Positions 1-8,182 of a DNA stretch of 8,182 nucleotides are shown in pieces. The notes below the pieces were generated by a model that made no database searches, was not told the DNA's origin, and saw nothing but the letters and a program-made list of their open reading frames with translations. Made by a program: the position numbers and the translations under genes. The first letter of the stretch is position 1. Each line of letters starts with the position of its first letter. The stretch covers positions 1-8,182 of the forward strand of contig JACCUO010000209.1 of assembly GCA_013811765.1 (NCBI GenBank). The letters run 5' to 3'. This DNA is from Thermoleophilaceae bacterium. Lineage in GTDB: Bacteria; Actinomycetota; Thermoleophilia; Solirubrobacterales; Thermoleophilaceae.

Positions 1-1010
1 CCCTTGCCACGCCCGGTGAACGATCCCGAGTTCACGTCGATGACCGTGAGCGCCTCCGCATAGTCGATGATCAGATAACCGCCCGACGGGAGATCCACGC
101 GACGCCGGAGCGTCGACTGGATGGCCGCGTCGATCTGGAACTTCTCGAACAGCGGGTTCTTGTCGTCCTTGTAGAGCTCGAGGCGGTCGAGGAGCTCGGG
201 CGCGGTGCGCGTGAAGAAGGACTGCAGCCGGTGATGCTGCTGCTCGTCATCCACCAGGGCGCGCTCGAACTGCTTCGAGAAGATGTCGCGCACCACGCGC
301 ACCGACAGGTCGGCCTCCTGGAAGACCATCGCGGGGGCCGAGGTCTCCTCGCCACGCTTCTGAAGCACCTCGTGGAGCTTGTGCAGATAGACGATCTCGT
401 GCTCGAAGTTCTCCCGCTTGGCCCCCTGGGCCGCGGTACGGATGATCGCCCCGCCCCCTCCCAGGTCGAGCTTCGCCGCCTGCTTTCGCAGACGCTCGCG
501 CTCCCTGTCGTCCAGGCGGCGCGACACGCCGACCCCCTCACCCTGCGGCGTGTAGACCAGGTAGCGGCCCGCGATGGACAGCTGCATCGATAGACGCGGG
601 CCCTTTGTCTTCAACGGGTCCTTGACCGCCTGGACCAGGATCTCCTGGCCGGGCTTGAGCAGCTCTGAGATCCGCTGCCCCTTGCCCCCGCCCCGCCCCC
701 GGCGGGCCACCTCGACCCCCGGGATGACTACGTCGTCGGCATGGAGGAAGCCGTTCTTATCGAGCCCGATGTCCACGAACGCCGCCTCGAGGCCGGGCAG
801 CACGTTGTCCACCTTGCCCTTGTAGACGTTTCCGACGATCGAACGCGATCCGCGCCGCTCGACGTACAGCTCCCCGACCCGCCACTTGGGGTCGGCTCCG
901 TTTCCGCCGGGGCGGCGGGCGCCCGTCTCAGCGGACGGGTCTCCCTCCGACTCGAGGATGGCCACTTTGGTTTCGCCACGGGCGACCGTGACGAGTACTT
1001 GTTTTTGCAA
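1..1010 (-). CDS. rng: RNase E/G family endoribonuclease, N-terminal 336 residues (3' end off the window)
   Basis: Single-strand endoribonuclease of the RNase E/G family, which processes rRNA precursors and starts mRNA decay in the cytoplasm. The frame is open from a TTG at 1010 to the window edge. Residues 60-90 form the S1-like RNA-binding segment (GNVYKGKVDNVLPGLEAAF, then VDIGLDKNGFLHADD). IIRTAAQG at 189-196 matches the 5'-monophosphate sensor, with R191 and T192 aligning with R169 and T170 of E. coli RNase E. VIDVNSG at 323-329 carries the first catalytic metal-binding aspartate, D325. The second aspartate and the zinc-link cysteines would lie beyond the edge. TTG is chosen because an in-frame TGA sits a few codons upstream, AAGGA lies just before it, and the protein then begins as E. 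coli RNase G does. Residues 22-47 form a polar, Gly/Arg-rich insertion. There is no long N-terminal extension. G rather than E is favoured by the short N-terminus, but the unseen C-terminus decides. Confidence 0.93.
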   Translation of the reverse strand, partial: MQKQVLVTVARGETKVAILESEGDPSAETGARRPGGNGADPKWRVGELYVERRGSRSIVGNVYKGKVDNVLPGLEAAFVDIGLDKNGFLHADDVVIPGVEVARRGRGGGKGQRISELLKPGQEILVQAVKDPLKTKGPRLSMQLSIAGRYLVYTPQGEGVGVSRRLDDRERERLRKQAAKLDLGGGGAIIRTAAQGAKRENFEHEIVYLHKLHEVLQKRGEETSAPAMVFQEADLSVRVVRDIFSKQFERALVDDEQQHHRLQSFFTRTAPELLDRLELYKDDKNPLFEKFQIDAAIQSTLRRRVDLPSGGYLIIDYAEALTVIDVNSGSFTGRGK

Positions 1011-1020
1011 AATTTCCTTT
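1011..1020 (-). promoter_or_regulatory. Ribosome binding site deciding the TTG start of rng
   Basis: On the minus strand AAAGGA (1020-1015) precedes the TTG start by 4 nt, in an A/T-rich pocket (AAGAAAGGAAATTTTGCAA) that stands out from the GC-rich surroundings. The in-frame TGA just upstream leaves no ATG or GTG alternative before residue 16, so this site supports initiation at TTG. Confidence 0.65.
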
Positions 1021-1044
1021 CTTGGGACTCAGGCTCACTCGATG

Positions 1045-1068
1045 GCACGCGCCGTCGTGCGGGCGTGC
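1045..1068 (-). other. Small stem-loop in the rodA-rng gap
   Basis: The 81-nt gap between rodA and rng holds a 6-bp perfect inverted repeat, GCACGC (1045-1050) with GCGTGC (1063-1068), around a 12-nt loop. No T-run follows in the minus direction, so it is not a convincing intrinsic terminator. It could be a processing or stability element, or chance in GC-rich DNA. I see no clear promoter in the gap. Confidence 0.25.
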
Positions 1069-1091
1069 GCCGAGGAGATCCGGGTCCCGTT

Positions 1092-2282
1092 TCATATAGC
1101 TAGGTCTCGGCCCTTGGCCAGCGCCGTCTCACGCGCCTGCGCGTGGATCGACTGCAAAAGGCCGATGGCGAGAAAAGTGACGATTACCGACGAGCCGCCG
1201 TAGCTCATGAGCGGCAGCGTGACGCCGGTGATGGGCATGATCCCGATGGTCATGCCCACGTTGACAAAGATCTGGTGCATCAGCATGGCGACGATCCCCC
1301 CGGCGATCAGCGTGCCGTACAGGTTCTTCGACATGGTCAGGATGCGCAGGCAGCGCCAGATCAAGAGCGCGAAGAGGGACAGCACAAGCGCCGCCCCCAT
1401 GAAGCCGAACTCCTCGCCCACGACGGAGAAGATGAAGTCCGTGTGGTGCTCGGGGAGGAAGTCGAGCTTTGTCTGGGTCGCCTCCTCGCCGCGGCCGGTC
1501 TTTCCTCCGGCACCTATGGCGACGAGCGACTGGGTCTGCTGATAGCCCTCCTCGGCGGGGTTCTCCGCCGGGTTGACGAAGGCCGTGAGGCGGTCCTTCT
1601 GATAGTCCTTGAGCACCTCGACGCCCACCGCGGGAGCCGCGACGAGCACGACCACTATGGCCGTGACCCCGAGCGCCCCGAGAGCCGCAAAATGGGTCCA
1701 CTTCGTCCCCGCCACGAACAGGGTGGCAACAACGATGCTGATGTAGACCAGGCCGCTACCCAGATCGGGCTGGCCGATCACGAGCATTGCCGGGATCAGC
1801 GCCATCAGCACGATCCGGCTCGTGGTCTCTCGGTCTCCGAGTTGACGTATGCGATCCACCACAAAGGCGGAGAGCGTGAGGATGAGCAAGACCTTGCCCA
1901 GCTCGGAGGTCTGAAGCTGGAAGAACGGCAGCTCGATCGCGCGCTTGGATCCGCGCGTGACCGAGCCGAGCGCGTAGACGAGCAGGATGCCGGCAATCAT
2001 GGCGCCGTAAAGACCGACCCGCCACTCGCGCAGGCGGGAGTAGTCCATGCGGGAGATCAGCAGCATCAGCACGAAGCCGACCCCACAGTAGGCAGCCTGG
2101 CGGATGACGAAGTAATACGGACTGCCGTCGATGTCGCCCCGGGTGGCGGTGCCGATCGTGTAGAGCGAGCACGCCACCAGCGCGAGCACTGCCAGTAGCA
2201 GCAGCGCGTCGATGCGGATGAAGCGCGGCCCGTGACCCTCGCGGAAGCCCTTGACCGACGTGCCGTATGGGGAGGCGTGCAT
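1092..2282 (-). CDS. rodA: RodA, SEDS-family peptidoglycan glycosyltransferase
   Basis: Integral-membrane SEDS polymerase that joins lipid II into glycan strands for lateral-wall growth, working with the transpeptidase encoded just upstream. The 396 residues contain about ten hydrophobic segments, the first at about 26-44. Family motifs are QTSELGK at 124-130, QPDLGSG at 171-177, QTKLDFLPEHHTDFIFS at 270-286 and the C-terminal MPITGVTLPLMSYGGSS at 349-365. D282 in TDFIFS is the aspartate equivalent to the essential one of characterised RodA proteins. Its placement beside mrdA argues for RodA rather than the division homologue FtsW. The ATG at 2282 is chosen because an in-frame TAG lies 15 nt upstream; no good Shine-Dalgarno precedes it, only a weak AGG. 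The gap from mrdA is 73 nt. Confidence 0.96.
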   Translation of the reverse strand: MHASPYGTSVKGFREGHGPRFIRIDALLLLAVLALVACSLYTIGTATRGDIDGSPYYFVIRQAAYCGVGFVLMLLISRMDYSRLREWRVGLYGAMIAGILLVYALGSVTRGSKRAIELPFFQLQTSELGKVLLILTLSAFVVDRIRQLGDRETTSRIVLMALIPAMLVIGQPDLGSGLVYISIVVATLFVAGTKWTHFAALGALGVTAIVVVLVAAPAVGVEVLKDYQKDRLTAFVNPAENPAEEGYQQTQSLVAIGAGGKTGRGEEATQTKLDFLPEHHTDFIFSVVGEEFGFMGAALVLSLFALLIWRCLRILTMSKNLYGTLIAGGIVAMLMHQIFVNVGMTIGIMPITGVTLPLMSYGGSSVIVTFLAIGLLQSIHAQARETALAKGRDLAI

Positions 2283-2324
2283 CAGCGACTCAGCCTACTC
2301 AGCTGCCCGTCTTGAGTGAGACGG
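2283..2324 (-). promoter_or_regulatory. Stem-loop plus direct repeat in the rodA leader
   Basis: Within the 73-nt mrdA-rodA gap, CCGTCT (2307-2312) and AGACGG (2319-2324) form a perfect 6-bp stem with a 6-nt loop. Between this hairpin and the rodA ATG lie two exact copies of ACTCAGC (plus strand, 2288-2294 and 2297-2303), 2 nt apart. No T-run follows the hairpin, so termination is not indicated. A role in rodA translation or mRNA processing is inference only. Confidence 0.3.
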
Positions 2325-2355
2325 AGCCCGTGTCCATTCAACGGTCCCTGCCCCA

Positions 2356-4284
2356 TCAGTCCGGCGCCGTTCCGCGTGGCGCGGGGCCACCGCCGCTCAC
2401 GCCGAAGAGCTCGGAGAGGATCCCGCGCGCCGCTGGTGCGGCGGTCTCGGCGCCGAAGCCGCCCGCCTCGAACGTCACGGCCACGACGTACTTCGGGCTG
2501 GGGTACGGCGCGAGCGCCACGTACCAGGACTGGTCGGCCCGGCCGGCGCCCTTCTCGGCAGTACCCGTCTTGCCCGCCACGGGGATCTTGAAACCCGCGA
2601 ACACCGGCTCCGAGGTGCCGCCCGGCTCGCTGGCGGCACTGCGCAGCCCTTCGAGGATCGCCTGGCGATGCTCCTCCTTGACCTTCAGCTTCCGGGCAGG
2701 GGGCGCTTCCAACTCCTGCAGGGGACGGCCGCCGGCGTCCTCGATCCGCTGTCCGAGGCGCGGGCGCACGATTCTGCCGCCGTTGGCGATCGCGGCGTAG
2801 GCCACCGCAAGCTGTAGGGGGTCGGCCTGAAGGTCGCCCTGGCCCACGGACAGGTTGACATTGTCGCCCACGCTCCAGGGCCGGTCGAGGAACCCGCACT
2901 CGCCGAACGAGATCTCCTGGGGCGTCGGATCCTTCCGTTCGACGCAGCGTCGGAAGGCCGCGAAGCCATCGTTGCGGTATTTCGGGCTGGGGATGAGGCC
3001 CTTCGACTCGCCGGGCAGGTCGATGCCGGTGCGCCTGCCGAGTCCCAGGCGCTTTGCCCAGTCCTGGATCAGCAGGCCTTTGCCGCTCCCGTTTGCCTCC
3101 TGCCCGAGGCGGTAGAAGTAGACGTCGCTTGACACCGACAGCGCCTTGCGTAGCGCCACCGGTCCGTTCACGACGTTGCCTGCATTTTTGAAGACGACGT
3201 CACCGACCTTCAGCGAGCCCCCGTCGTACTGCACGGTGTCCGGGGTGATCAGGCCCCCCTCGAGCGCAGCGGTGGCGGTGATCAGCTTGAAGGTGGAGCC
3301 CGTGGGATAGCCGCCCTGGATCGCGCGGTTGAGGATGGGCTCCCCGTTCTCCTTCGAGTAGACACGGTCGAGGTCGCGCTTCCGGATGACCTTCGCGAAG
3401 AGGTTCGGGTCAAACGACGGGGAGCTGCCGAGCCCGAGGACCTCGCCGTTCTTCACGTTCATCGCCACGAACGCCCCCTTGGCCCCGCCAAGCGCCTTCT
3501 GTCCGGCCCGCTGCACGTCGAGATCCACCGACAGTCGCAGCTGGCGGCCCTGCTGGGGCGGGGTCACGCCCAGCCCCCGTCGCAGGGTGCCGAGCGCGTC
3601 CACCTGCACCCTGTTTCCCCCGTTCTTTCCGCGCAGAAAGCGGTCGTACTGGGATTCGATGCCCGACTGGCCGACCCGGTCGCCGAGCGCGACCCCCCGG
3701 TAGCGCTGGTCCTTGCGCTGCTCCTTGTTCAATTCACCGACGGTGCCGAACAGGTGTGCCCCCACCGCACGGTGGGGATAAGACCGCAGGAAGACCCGCT
3801 CGACCTCCACTCCAGGAAAGTCGTCCTTGTTCTCGAGCACGTACTGGACGATCGGGCGCGATGCGTCAGCCTTCACGGTCGCGGTGGAATATTGCACCGC
3901 GTCGAGCTGGCGCTCCACGTCCTTGCGCACCTTGCCGGGCTTCATGTCGAGCAGCCGGGCGAGGCGCCCGTAGAGTTTCGAGCGGTCGCCCTCGTCGCTG
4001 GGCAGCCCCTTGGGAGAGACCTTGATCGCGAGTCCGACGCGGTTGTCCACGAGCACGCGGCCCTGCCGGTCCACGATCTCCCCGCGCGGGGCGCGCACGA
4101 TGAGCTTGCGGACCTGGTTCTGCTTGGCCTCGGCCTCGTACTTGTCTCCCGAGAGCACCTGGAGGTACCACAGGCGGAAGAAGATGAGCGCGAACGCCAC
4201 GAGCGCCACACCACTGACCATCGCCACGCGGAGCGCAAGGGTCGGGGTGAGCGAGGGCCGTCGGTTGTCGGAATCGAGGTACAT
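2356..4284 (-). CDS. mrdA: Penicillin-binding protein 2, class B peptidoglycan transpeptidase
   Basis: Monofunctional D,D-transpeptidase that cross-links the glycan made by RodA; anchored in the membrane with its catalytic domain outside. The 642 residues show a short cytoplasmic tail, one membrane helix at about 18-42, the dimerisation/pedestal region starting at RAPRGEIVDRQGRVLVDNR (64-82), then the penicillin-binding domain. The serine motif is STFK (330-333, nucleophile S330, base K333). The second motif is SSD (385-387), the S-x-D form usual in PBP2. The third is KTGT (572-575). A stretch at about 437-468, ahead of PWSVGDNVNLSVGQG, is longer than in E. coli PBP2 and holds the protein's only two cysteines, C447 and C463. 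The C-terminus is a Gly/Pro-rich tail. The ATG lies 5 nt after the mreD stop without a Shine-Dalgarno, suggesting translational coupling. Confidence 0.96.
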   Translation of the reverse strand: MYLDSDNRRPSLTPTLALRVAMVSGVALVAFALIFFRLWYLQVLSGDKYEAEAKQNQVRKLIVRAPRGEIVDRQGRVLVDNRVGLAIKVSPKGLPSDEGDRSKLYGRLARLLDMKPGKVRKDVERQLDAVQYSTATVKADASRPIVQYVLENKDDFPGVEVERVFLRSYPHRAVGAHLFGTVGELNKEQRKDQRYRGVALGDRVGQSGIESQYDRFLRGKNGGNRVQVDALGTLRRGLGVTPPQQGRQLRLSVDLDVQRAGQKALGGAKGAFVAMNVKNGEVLGLGSSPSFDPNLFAKVIRKRDLDRVYSKENGEPILNRAIQGGYPTGSTFKLITATAALEGGLITPDTVQYDGGSLKVGDVVFKNAGNVVNGPVALRKALSVSSDVYFYRLGQEANGSGKGLLIQDWAKRLGLGRRTGIDLPGESKGLIPSPKYRNDGFAAFRRCVERKDPTPQEISFGECGFLDRPWSVGDNVNLSVGQGDLQADPLQLAVAYAAIANGGRIVRPRLGQRIEDAGGRPLQELEAPPARKLKVKEEHRQAILEGLRSAASEPGGTSEPVFAGFKIPVAGKTGTAEKGAGRADQSWYVALAPYPSPKYVVAVTFEAGGFGAETAAPAARGILSELFGVSGGGPAPRGTAPD

Positions 4285-4289
4285 CAGGA

Positions 4290-4868
4290 TCAGATCTCGA
4301 GCCCGCGCAGGCCCAGCGGCCCGGCCTCACGTGGAGGCTGGCGGCGCCGGCGCAGATCGAGCGGATCGACGAGCAGGGCCGGACGCAACACCCGCCGGCA
4401 GAGCGCGAACACGGGCAGCGCGATGACGGCATTGAGTGCGATCGTCAGGAGCATGTCACGAAACACCAGCGGGCTGACCGAGGCGCCCACGTCAAGCATG
4501 AACGACACGGCGGCGAATGCGGTCACCCACGCAAGCGTGGCCAGCGCTCCTACCGGGATTGGCATCAGCCCGTGGGCTGGATCGCGCACCTCGCGGTAGC
4601 GGCCCACCCCGTAGCCCACGGCACTCAGCACGAGGGAGGAGGCACCCATCGTGCCCCCCACCGCGAGATCCAGCAGCATGCCCGTCCCGAAGCCCGTCGC
4701 GGCGCCCGCCACGCTGCCGGCGTAGATGGCCACCGCCGCCACCACCAGCGGAACGAGATCGGGGCGACCACCGAACAGGCGGTCCGGGCCGAAGCCCGAG
4801 AGCTGGAGAATCACGGCCACCAGGGCGATCAGTGCCACCCTGGCGAAGGCTCCCGGCGTGGCGCTCAC
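4290..4868 (-). CDS. mreD: MreD, membrane subunit of the rod-shape complex
   Basis: Small integral-membrane protein of the elongasome, thought to bridge MreC and the synthetic enzymes. Its 192 residues are mostly hydrophobic, with membrane segments at about 10-27, 38-56, 57-90 (probably two), 102-125 and 136-158. They are followed by a basic cytoplasmic tail (RRRR at 173-176). The stretch TGFGTGMLLDLAVGGTMGAS at 58-77 is the conserved MreD pattern of glycine-rich helix, acidic residue and glycine. Sequence conservation in this family is low, so the assignment rests on topology, length, this pattern and position between mreC and mrdA. The start is GTG at 4868, overlapping the mreC stop as GTGA, the arrangement expected for translational coupling. 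Confidence 0.92.
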   Translation of the reverse strand: MSATPGAFARVALIALVAVILQLSGFGPDRLFGGRPDLVPLVVAAVAIYAGSVAGAATGFGTGMLLDLAVGGTMGASSLVLSAVGYGVGRYREVRDPAHGLMPIPVGALATLAWVTAFAAVSFMLDVGASVSPLVFRDMLLTIALNAVIALPVFALCRRVLRPALLVDPLDLRRRRQPPREAGPLGLRGLEI

Positions 4869-5758
4869 GGCACGAGCACCTCCGCCTGCTGCTCGTCCGG
4901 GCTCCCCTTCGAGGTGAGCACCTGCACAACGTCGATCCGGCGCAGGTCGGCGAACGGCTCGACGTGGACTCGCTGGTAGAGCTCGACCTCGTCGAGGTCC
5001 ACCCGCGAGACCCGCCCGATGGGCACGCCCCGGGGGAACCTCGACTCCACCTTCGAGGACGTGAACCCGGAGGTGACGACAGTGGTTCCCTTTGTGACCC
5101 GCCTGCCCTTCTCGATGAAGTCGAGCAGGAGGTCCTCCGGCTTGCCCAGCTCGGGCTTGACGACCCCGTTGGCGCCATTTGGCATGACCTGGGCGGACAC
5201 CGCGCTGGAGGCGTCGGTGATCAGGGTGACCTCGCTCGTGCCGCCGGTCACCCGCGTGACCTTCCCGGCCAACCCGCCTGCGGCGATCACCGGCTGATCC
5301 TCCTTGACGCCGTCACCCGAGCCCTTGTCGATCTTGACGGTGGAGTACCAGACCGTCGGGGAGTGCGCGATCACGCGGGCGGCGACCGGCTCGGTGCCTT
5401 GCGGAAACCCCTCCTGCCGCGACAGCTTGACGAGGCCGCGTAGCTGGCGGACGTCGCGGGTCGCGGTGTCGGCCTCCGCGACCCGCTTACGCAGCGCCTC
5501 CACCTCTCCCTCCAGCCTGTCGTTCTCGCCCTTGGCGTCCACCGTGTCGCCAAACCAGCCGAAGAGGTCACGGAAGGGCTTGAGCGCCCGTCCCGCGCCC
5601 GTCTCGAACGGGGCCAGCGCCTCCTGGGTGCCGCGCTGCAGGGTGTGAAAGACGCCGCCGGCGGACTCGCCGAAGTACGCGGTCAGCATCACGAGGGAGA
5701 GACCGACGAACACGGCCAGAGCCGCCCTCCTGCGGCGGACCACCTTGCTGTCGAACAC
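4865..5758 (-). CDS. mreC: MreC, rod-shape-determining extracytoplasmic scaffold
   Basis: Bitopic membrane protein that links cytoplasmic MreB filaments to PBP2/RodA and is thought to activate PBP2. The 297 residues begin with a basic stretch (RRRR at 8-11), a membrane helix at about 12-29, and a charged heptad-like coiled coil at about 75-115. The double beta-barrel MreC core occupies about 125-283. Signature segments are FPRGVPIGRV at 241-250 and VEPFADLRRIDVVQVL at 266-281. A short polar tail follows. Length is typical of the family. The start is GTG at 5758, 27 nt after the mreB stop. The nearest GGAG lies 10 nt upstream and inside a hairpin (5761-5774), so initiation may depend on ribosomes arriving from mreB. 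Confidence 0.95.
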   Translation of the reverse strand: MFDSKVVRRRRAALAVFVGLSLVMLTAYFGESAGGVFHTLQRGTQEALAPFETGAGRALKPFRDLFGWFGDTVDAKGENDRLEGEVEALRKRVAEADTATRDVRQLRGLVKLSRQEGFPQGTEPVAARVIAHSPTVWYSTVKIDKGSGDGVKEDQPVIAAGGLAGKVTRVTGGTSEVTLITDASSAVSAQVMPNGANGVVKPELGKPEDLLLDFIEKGRRVTKGTTVVTSGFTSSKVESRFPRGVPIGRVSRVDLDEVELYQRVHVEPFADLRRIDVVQVLTSKGSPDEQQAEVLVP

Positions 5759-5760
5759 GG

Positions 5761-5774
5761 CCGGAGTTCTCCGG
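5761..5774 (-). promoter_or_regulatory. Hairpin enclosing the mreC ribosome binding site
   Basis: CCGGAG (5761-5766) and CTCCGG (5769-5774) are perfect inverted repeats separated by TT. In RNA this folds as at least 5 bp closed by a four-base loop. On the minus strand the GGAG that could serve as the mreC Shine-Dalgarno (5772-5769) sits in the 5' arm, so folding would hide it. The GTG start follows 2 nt after the hairpin. Function is inferred. Confidence 0.45.
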
Positions 5775-5775
5775 G

Positions 5776-6997
<1,222 letters not shown>

Positions 6998-7543
6998 TCA
7001 CAAACGCGCGAGCACGAGCGAAGGACACAGGCGCATGAGCTCCGCCACCGGAAGCCCCACCACGGTCCAGAAGTCGCCGTGGATCTCCTCGACCAGCGCC
7101 GCGCCCCTGGCCTGAATCGCGTAGCCGCCCGCCCGGCTGCGCCACTCGCCGCTCTCCAGATACCAGGCCACCTCGGACTCCGCCAGCGCGCGGAAGCGCA
7201 CCCGGGTGACGGCGGCGGCCGATCGCTCGACACCGCCATCGATCACGACCAAGCCCGACCAGACCTGGTGCTCCTGGCCCGAGAGCGCCTCGAGGAAGCT
7301 CCGCGCCTGCGCTTCGTCGCGCGGCTTTCCGAGGACCGCCCCGTCGAGCACGACCACCGTGTCGGCGCCCAGCACGAGCTCCCCGCCGGCCGCGCGCGCC
7401 TTGAGCAGCGCGTTGGCCGTGACGAGGTCGCGAGGGTCCCCCTCGACCCGCTCCTCCACGTCCGCCACCTCTACGGTGAACTGCACCCCGAGCTGCTCGA
7501 GGATGGCCCGGCGCTGGGGTGAGCGCGAGGCAAGGACGAGCAC
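6998..7543 (-). CDS. maf: Maf-family nucleoside triphosphate pyrophosphatase
   Basis: Cytoplasmic house-cleaning enzyme that hydrolyses noncanonical or pyrimidine nucleoside triphosphates to the monophosphate and pyrophosphate. With the GTG start at 7543 it has 181 residues, the usual Maf length. It opens with the family strand and loop VLVLASRSPQRRAILEQLGV. ADTVV (60-64) carries the catalytic aspartate D61, GKP is at 72-74, the AGGYAIQ segment at 138-144, and GDFWTVVGLPVAEL near the C-terminus. The loop reads SRSPQRR rather than the common S-x-SPRR. Start choice: a TTG at 7594 in the same frame would add 17 Ser/Arg-rich residues overlapping ndk, so the GTG 13 nt after the ndk stop is preferred because the conserved fold begins there. 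The YhdE-like or YceF-like substrate class cannot be assigned securely. Confidence 0.92.
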   Translation of the reverse strand: MLVLASRSPQRRAILEQLGVQFTVEVADVEERVEGDPRDLVTANALLKARAAGGELVLGADTVVVLDGAVLGKPRDEAQARSFLEALSGQEHQVWSGLVVIDGGVERSAAAVTRVRFRALAESEVAWYLESGEWRSRAGGYAIQARGAALVEEIHGDFWTVVGLPVAELMRLCPSLVLARL

Positions 7544-7556
7544 CGCGGCCCCGGCC

Positions 7557-7961
7557 CTAGAACTCCGGGAAGAAGATGGCCGTCTCGCGGGCAACCGCCT
7601 CCGCGGAGTCGGAGCCGTGCACGAGGTTCATTTGGACCTCGAGGGCCAGGTCACCCCGGATCGACCCCGGGGCGGCTTGGACCGGATCCGTGGCTCCGAT
7701 GACCTGGCGAGCGGCGTCCACCGCTCTCTCGCCCTCGAGCAACATCGCGACCAGTGGCCCGCTCGTGATGAATTCCACCAGGGCATCGAAGAACGGCTTC
7801 CCGCGGTGCTCGCCGTAGTGTTGCTCAGCGGTCTCGCGCGTGAGGCGCAGCTTCTTGAGGGCGCAGATCCTCAGCCCCTTGCCCTCGAAGCGGGAGATGA
7901 TCTCCCCGGTGAGCCCGCGTTCGCACGCATCCGGCTTTACCAGGATCAGTGTCCTGTCCAT
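7557..7961 (-). CDS. ndk: Nucleoside diphosphate kinase
   Basis: Transfers the terminal phosphate from ATP to nucleoside diphosphates through a phosphohistidine intermediate, balancing NTP and dNTP pools in the cytoplasm. The 134 residues cover the complete family fold: LVKPDA at 7-12 (K9), HYGEH at 48-52, [16 protein letters not shown] at 54-69, GATDP at 89-93, PGSIRGD at 98-104 (R102), and NLVHGSDS at 112-119 with phospho-acceptor H115. The [16 protein letters not shown] stretch resembles mycobacterial Ndk ([16 protein letters not shown]) and supports an actinobacterial origin. The ATG at 7961 has a good Shine-Dalgarno, AGGGGAG (7972-7966), 4 nt upstream. maf follows after 13 nt, so the two genes are probably co-transcribed. 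Confidence 0.98.
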   Translation of the reverse strand: MDRTLILVKPDACERGLTGEIISRFEGKGLRICALKKLRLTRETAEQHYGEHRGKPFFDALVEFITSGPLVAMLLEGERAVDAARQVIGATDPVQAAPGSIRGDLALEVQMNLVHGSDSAEAVARETAIFFPEF

Positions 7962-7980
7962 GAAGCTCCCCTCGCCCCGG

Positions 7981-8181
7981 TCAACCAGTCGAGGGCGGGC
8001 GGGTTCGTGGTCGCGCCGCGGGCTGCTCGGCGGTCACCGCATCAGGGTCTGGCCGAGTGACCGACCGTTGGGCCGCCGGCGTCGCTGATCGCTTTGGGCT
8101 GTCGCCCGCGGAAGGACGTTTTGGCTGACGTCCGGCCGGAGCCCGCGCGGGGGCCGAGGAAGCTCGTTTCGCTTCACCGTC
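7981..8181 (-). CDS. Possible C-terminal tail of an unidentified upstream protein (5' end off the window)
   Basis: One minus-strand frame is open from the right edge to a TGA at 7983-7981, 19 nt before ndk, a normal operon spacing. Its 66 residues are rich in Ala, Pro, Arg, Ser and Lys with no hydrophobic segment (for example [19 protein letters not shown]), like a disordered tail. About 62% of third codon positions are G or C, which looks lower than in the neighbours, so the evidence is weak. Another frame is open down to a TGA at about 8036, and the region may be non-coding. In Streptomyces a small membrane protein (DUF4233) and folC lie upstream of ndk, as I recall, but nothing here identifies either. 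Confidence 0.33.
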   Translation of the reverse strand, partial: DGEAKRASSAPARAPAGRQPKRPSAGDSPKRSATPAAQRSVTRPDPDAVTAEQPAARPRTRPPSTG

Positions 8182-8182
8182 C

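Noticed and set aside
71..541. Minus-strand 156-codon frame overlapping the RNase E/G gene
   Set aside because: Ser/Arg-rich translation in a shifted frame; the true frame carries all the RNase E/G motifs.
1143..2198. 351-codon plus-strand open frame opposite rodA
   Set aside because: Charged, His/Asp/Gln/Arg-rich low-complexity translation opposite a clear membrane protein gene; an antisense artefact.
3754..4599. 281-codon plus-strand open frame spanning the mrdA/mreD junction
   Set aside because: It crosses two well-supported minus-strand genes and shows no domain or plausible composition.
7544..7594. Upstream TTG start for maf overlapping ndk
   Set aside because: It would add 17 Ser/Arg-rich residues with no family counterpart; the Maf fold begins at the GTG at 7543.

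Overview
This is an 8.2 kb, GC-rich (about two-thirds G+C) bacterial chromosome segment in which every supported gene lies on the minus strand. Read in transcription order (from position 8182 down to 1), it carries the end of an unidentified reading frame, then ndk, maf, mreB, mreC, mreD, mrdA (PBP2), rodA, and the first 336 codons of an RNase E/G gene that runs off the left edge. It is essentially one elongasome (rod-complex) operon with housekeeping nucleotide and RNA enzymes at its ends.

The host is most likely an actinobacterium. The Ndk active-site region ([16 protein letters not shown]) matches the actinobacterial form of the enzyme rather than the GRN-x-x-HGSDS form of proteobacteria. 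The order ndk-mreBCD-mrdA-rodA with an RNase E/G gene nearby is the order I recall from Streptomyces. The maf gene between ndk and mreB, and an RNase E/G without the long N-terminal extension of Streptomyces or mycobacteria, suggest a deep-branching lineage such as Thermoleophilia/Solirubrobacterales. That placement is inference.

Layout: 7981-8181 is a low-complexity frame that may be the C-terminus of the gene upstream of ndk. 7557-7961 is ndk and 6998-7543 is maf. 6833-6997 is the only sizeable internal gap (165 nt) and may hold one or two mreB promoters. 4290-6832 is mreB-mreC-mreD, with a tandem hairpin at the mreB/mreC junction and a 4-nt GTGA overlap between mreC and mreD. 2356-4284 is mrdA, 1092-2282 is rodA and 1-1010 is the partial RNase E/G gene. 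No gene-free stretch exceeds 300 nt.

How the genes work together: MreB filaments at the inner membrane face, linked through MreC and MreD, position the RodA glycosyltransferase and its partner transpeptidase PBP2, which build and cross-link lateral-wall peptidoglycan. Ndk and Maf act on the nucleotide pool, and RNase E/G on mRNA and rRNA processing. All catalytic motifs I looked for are intact, and I see no frameshift or pseudogene. I found no new defence, mobile or biosynthetic system. The points worth a second look are regulatory (the paired hairpins at mreB/mreC and a possible near-leaderless mreB start) and structural (a two-cysteine insertion in PBP2).
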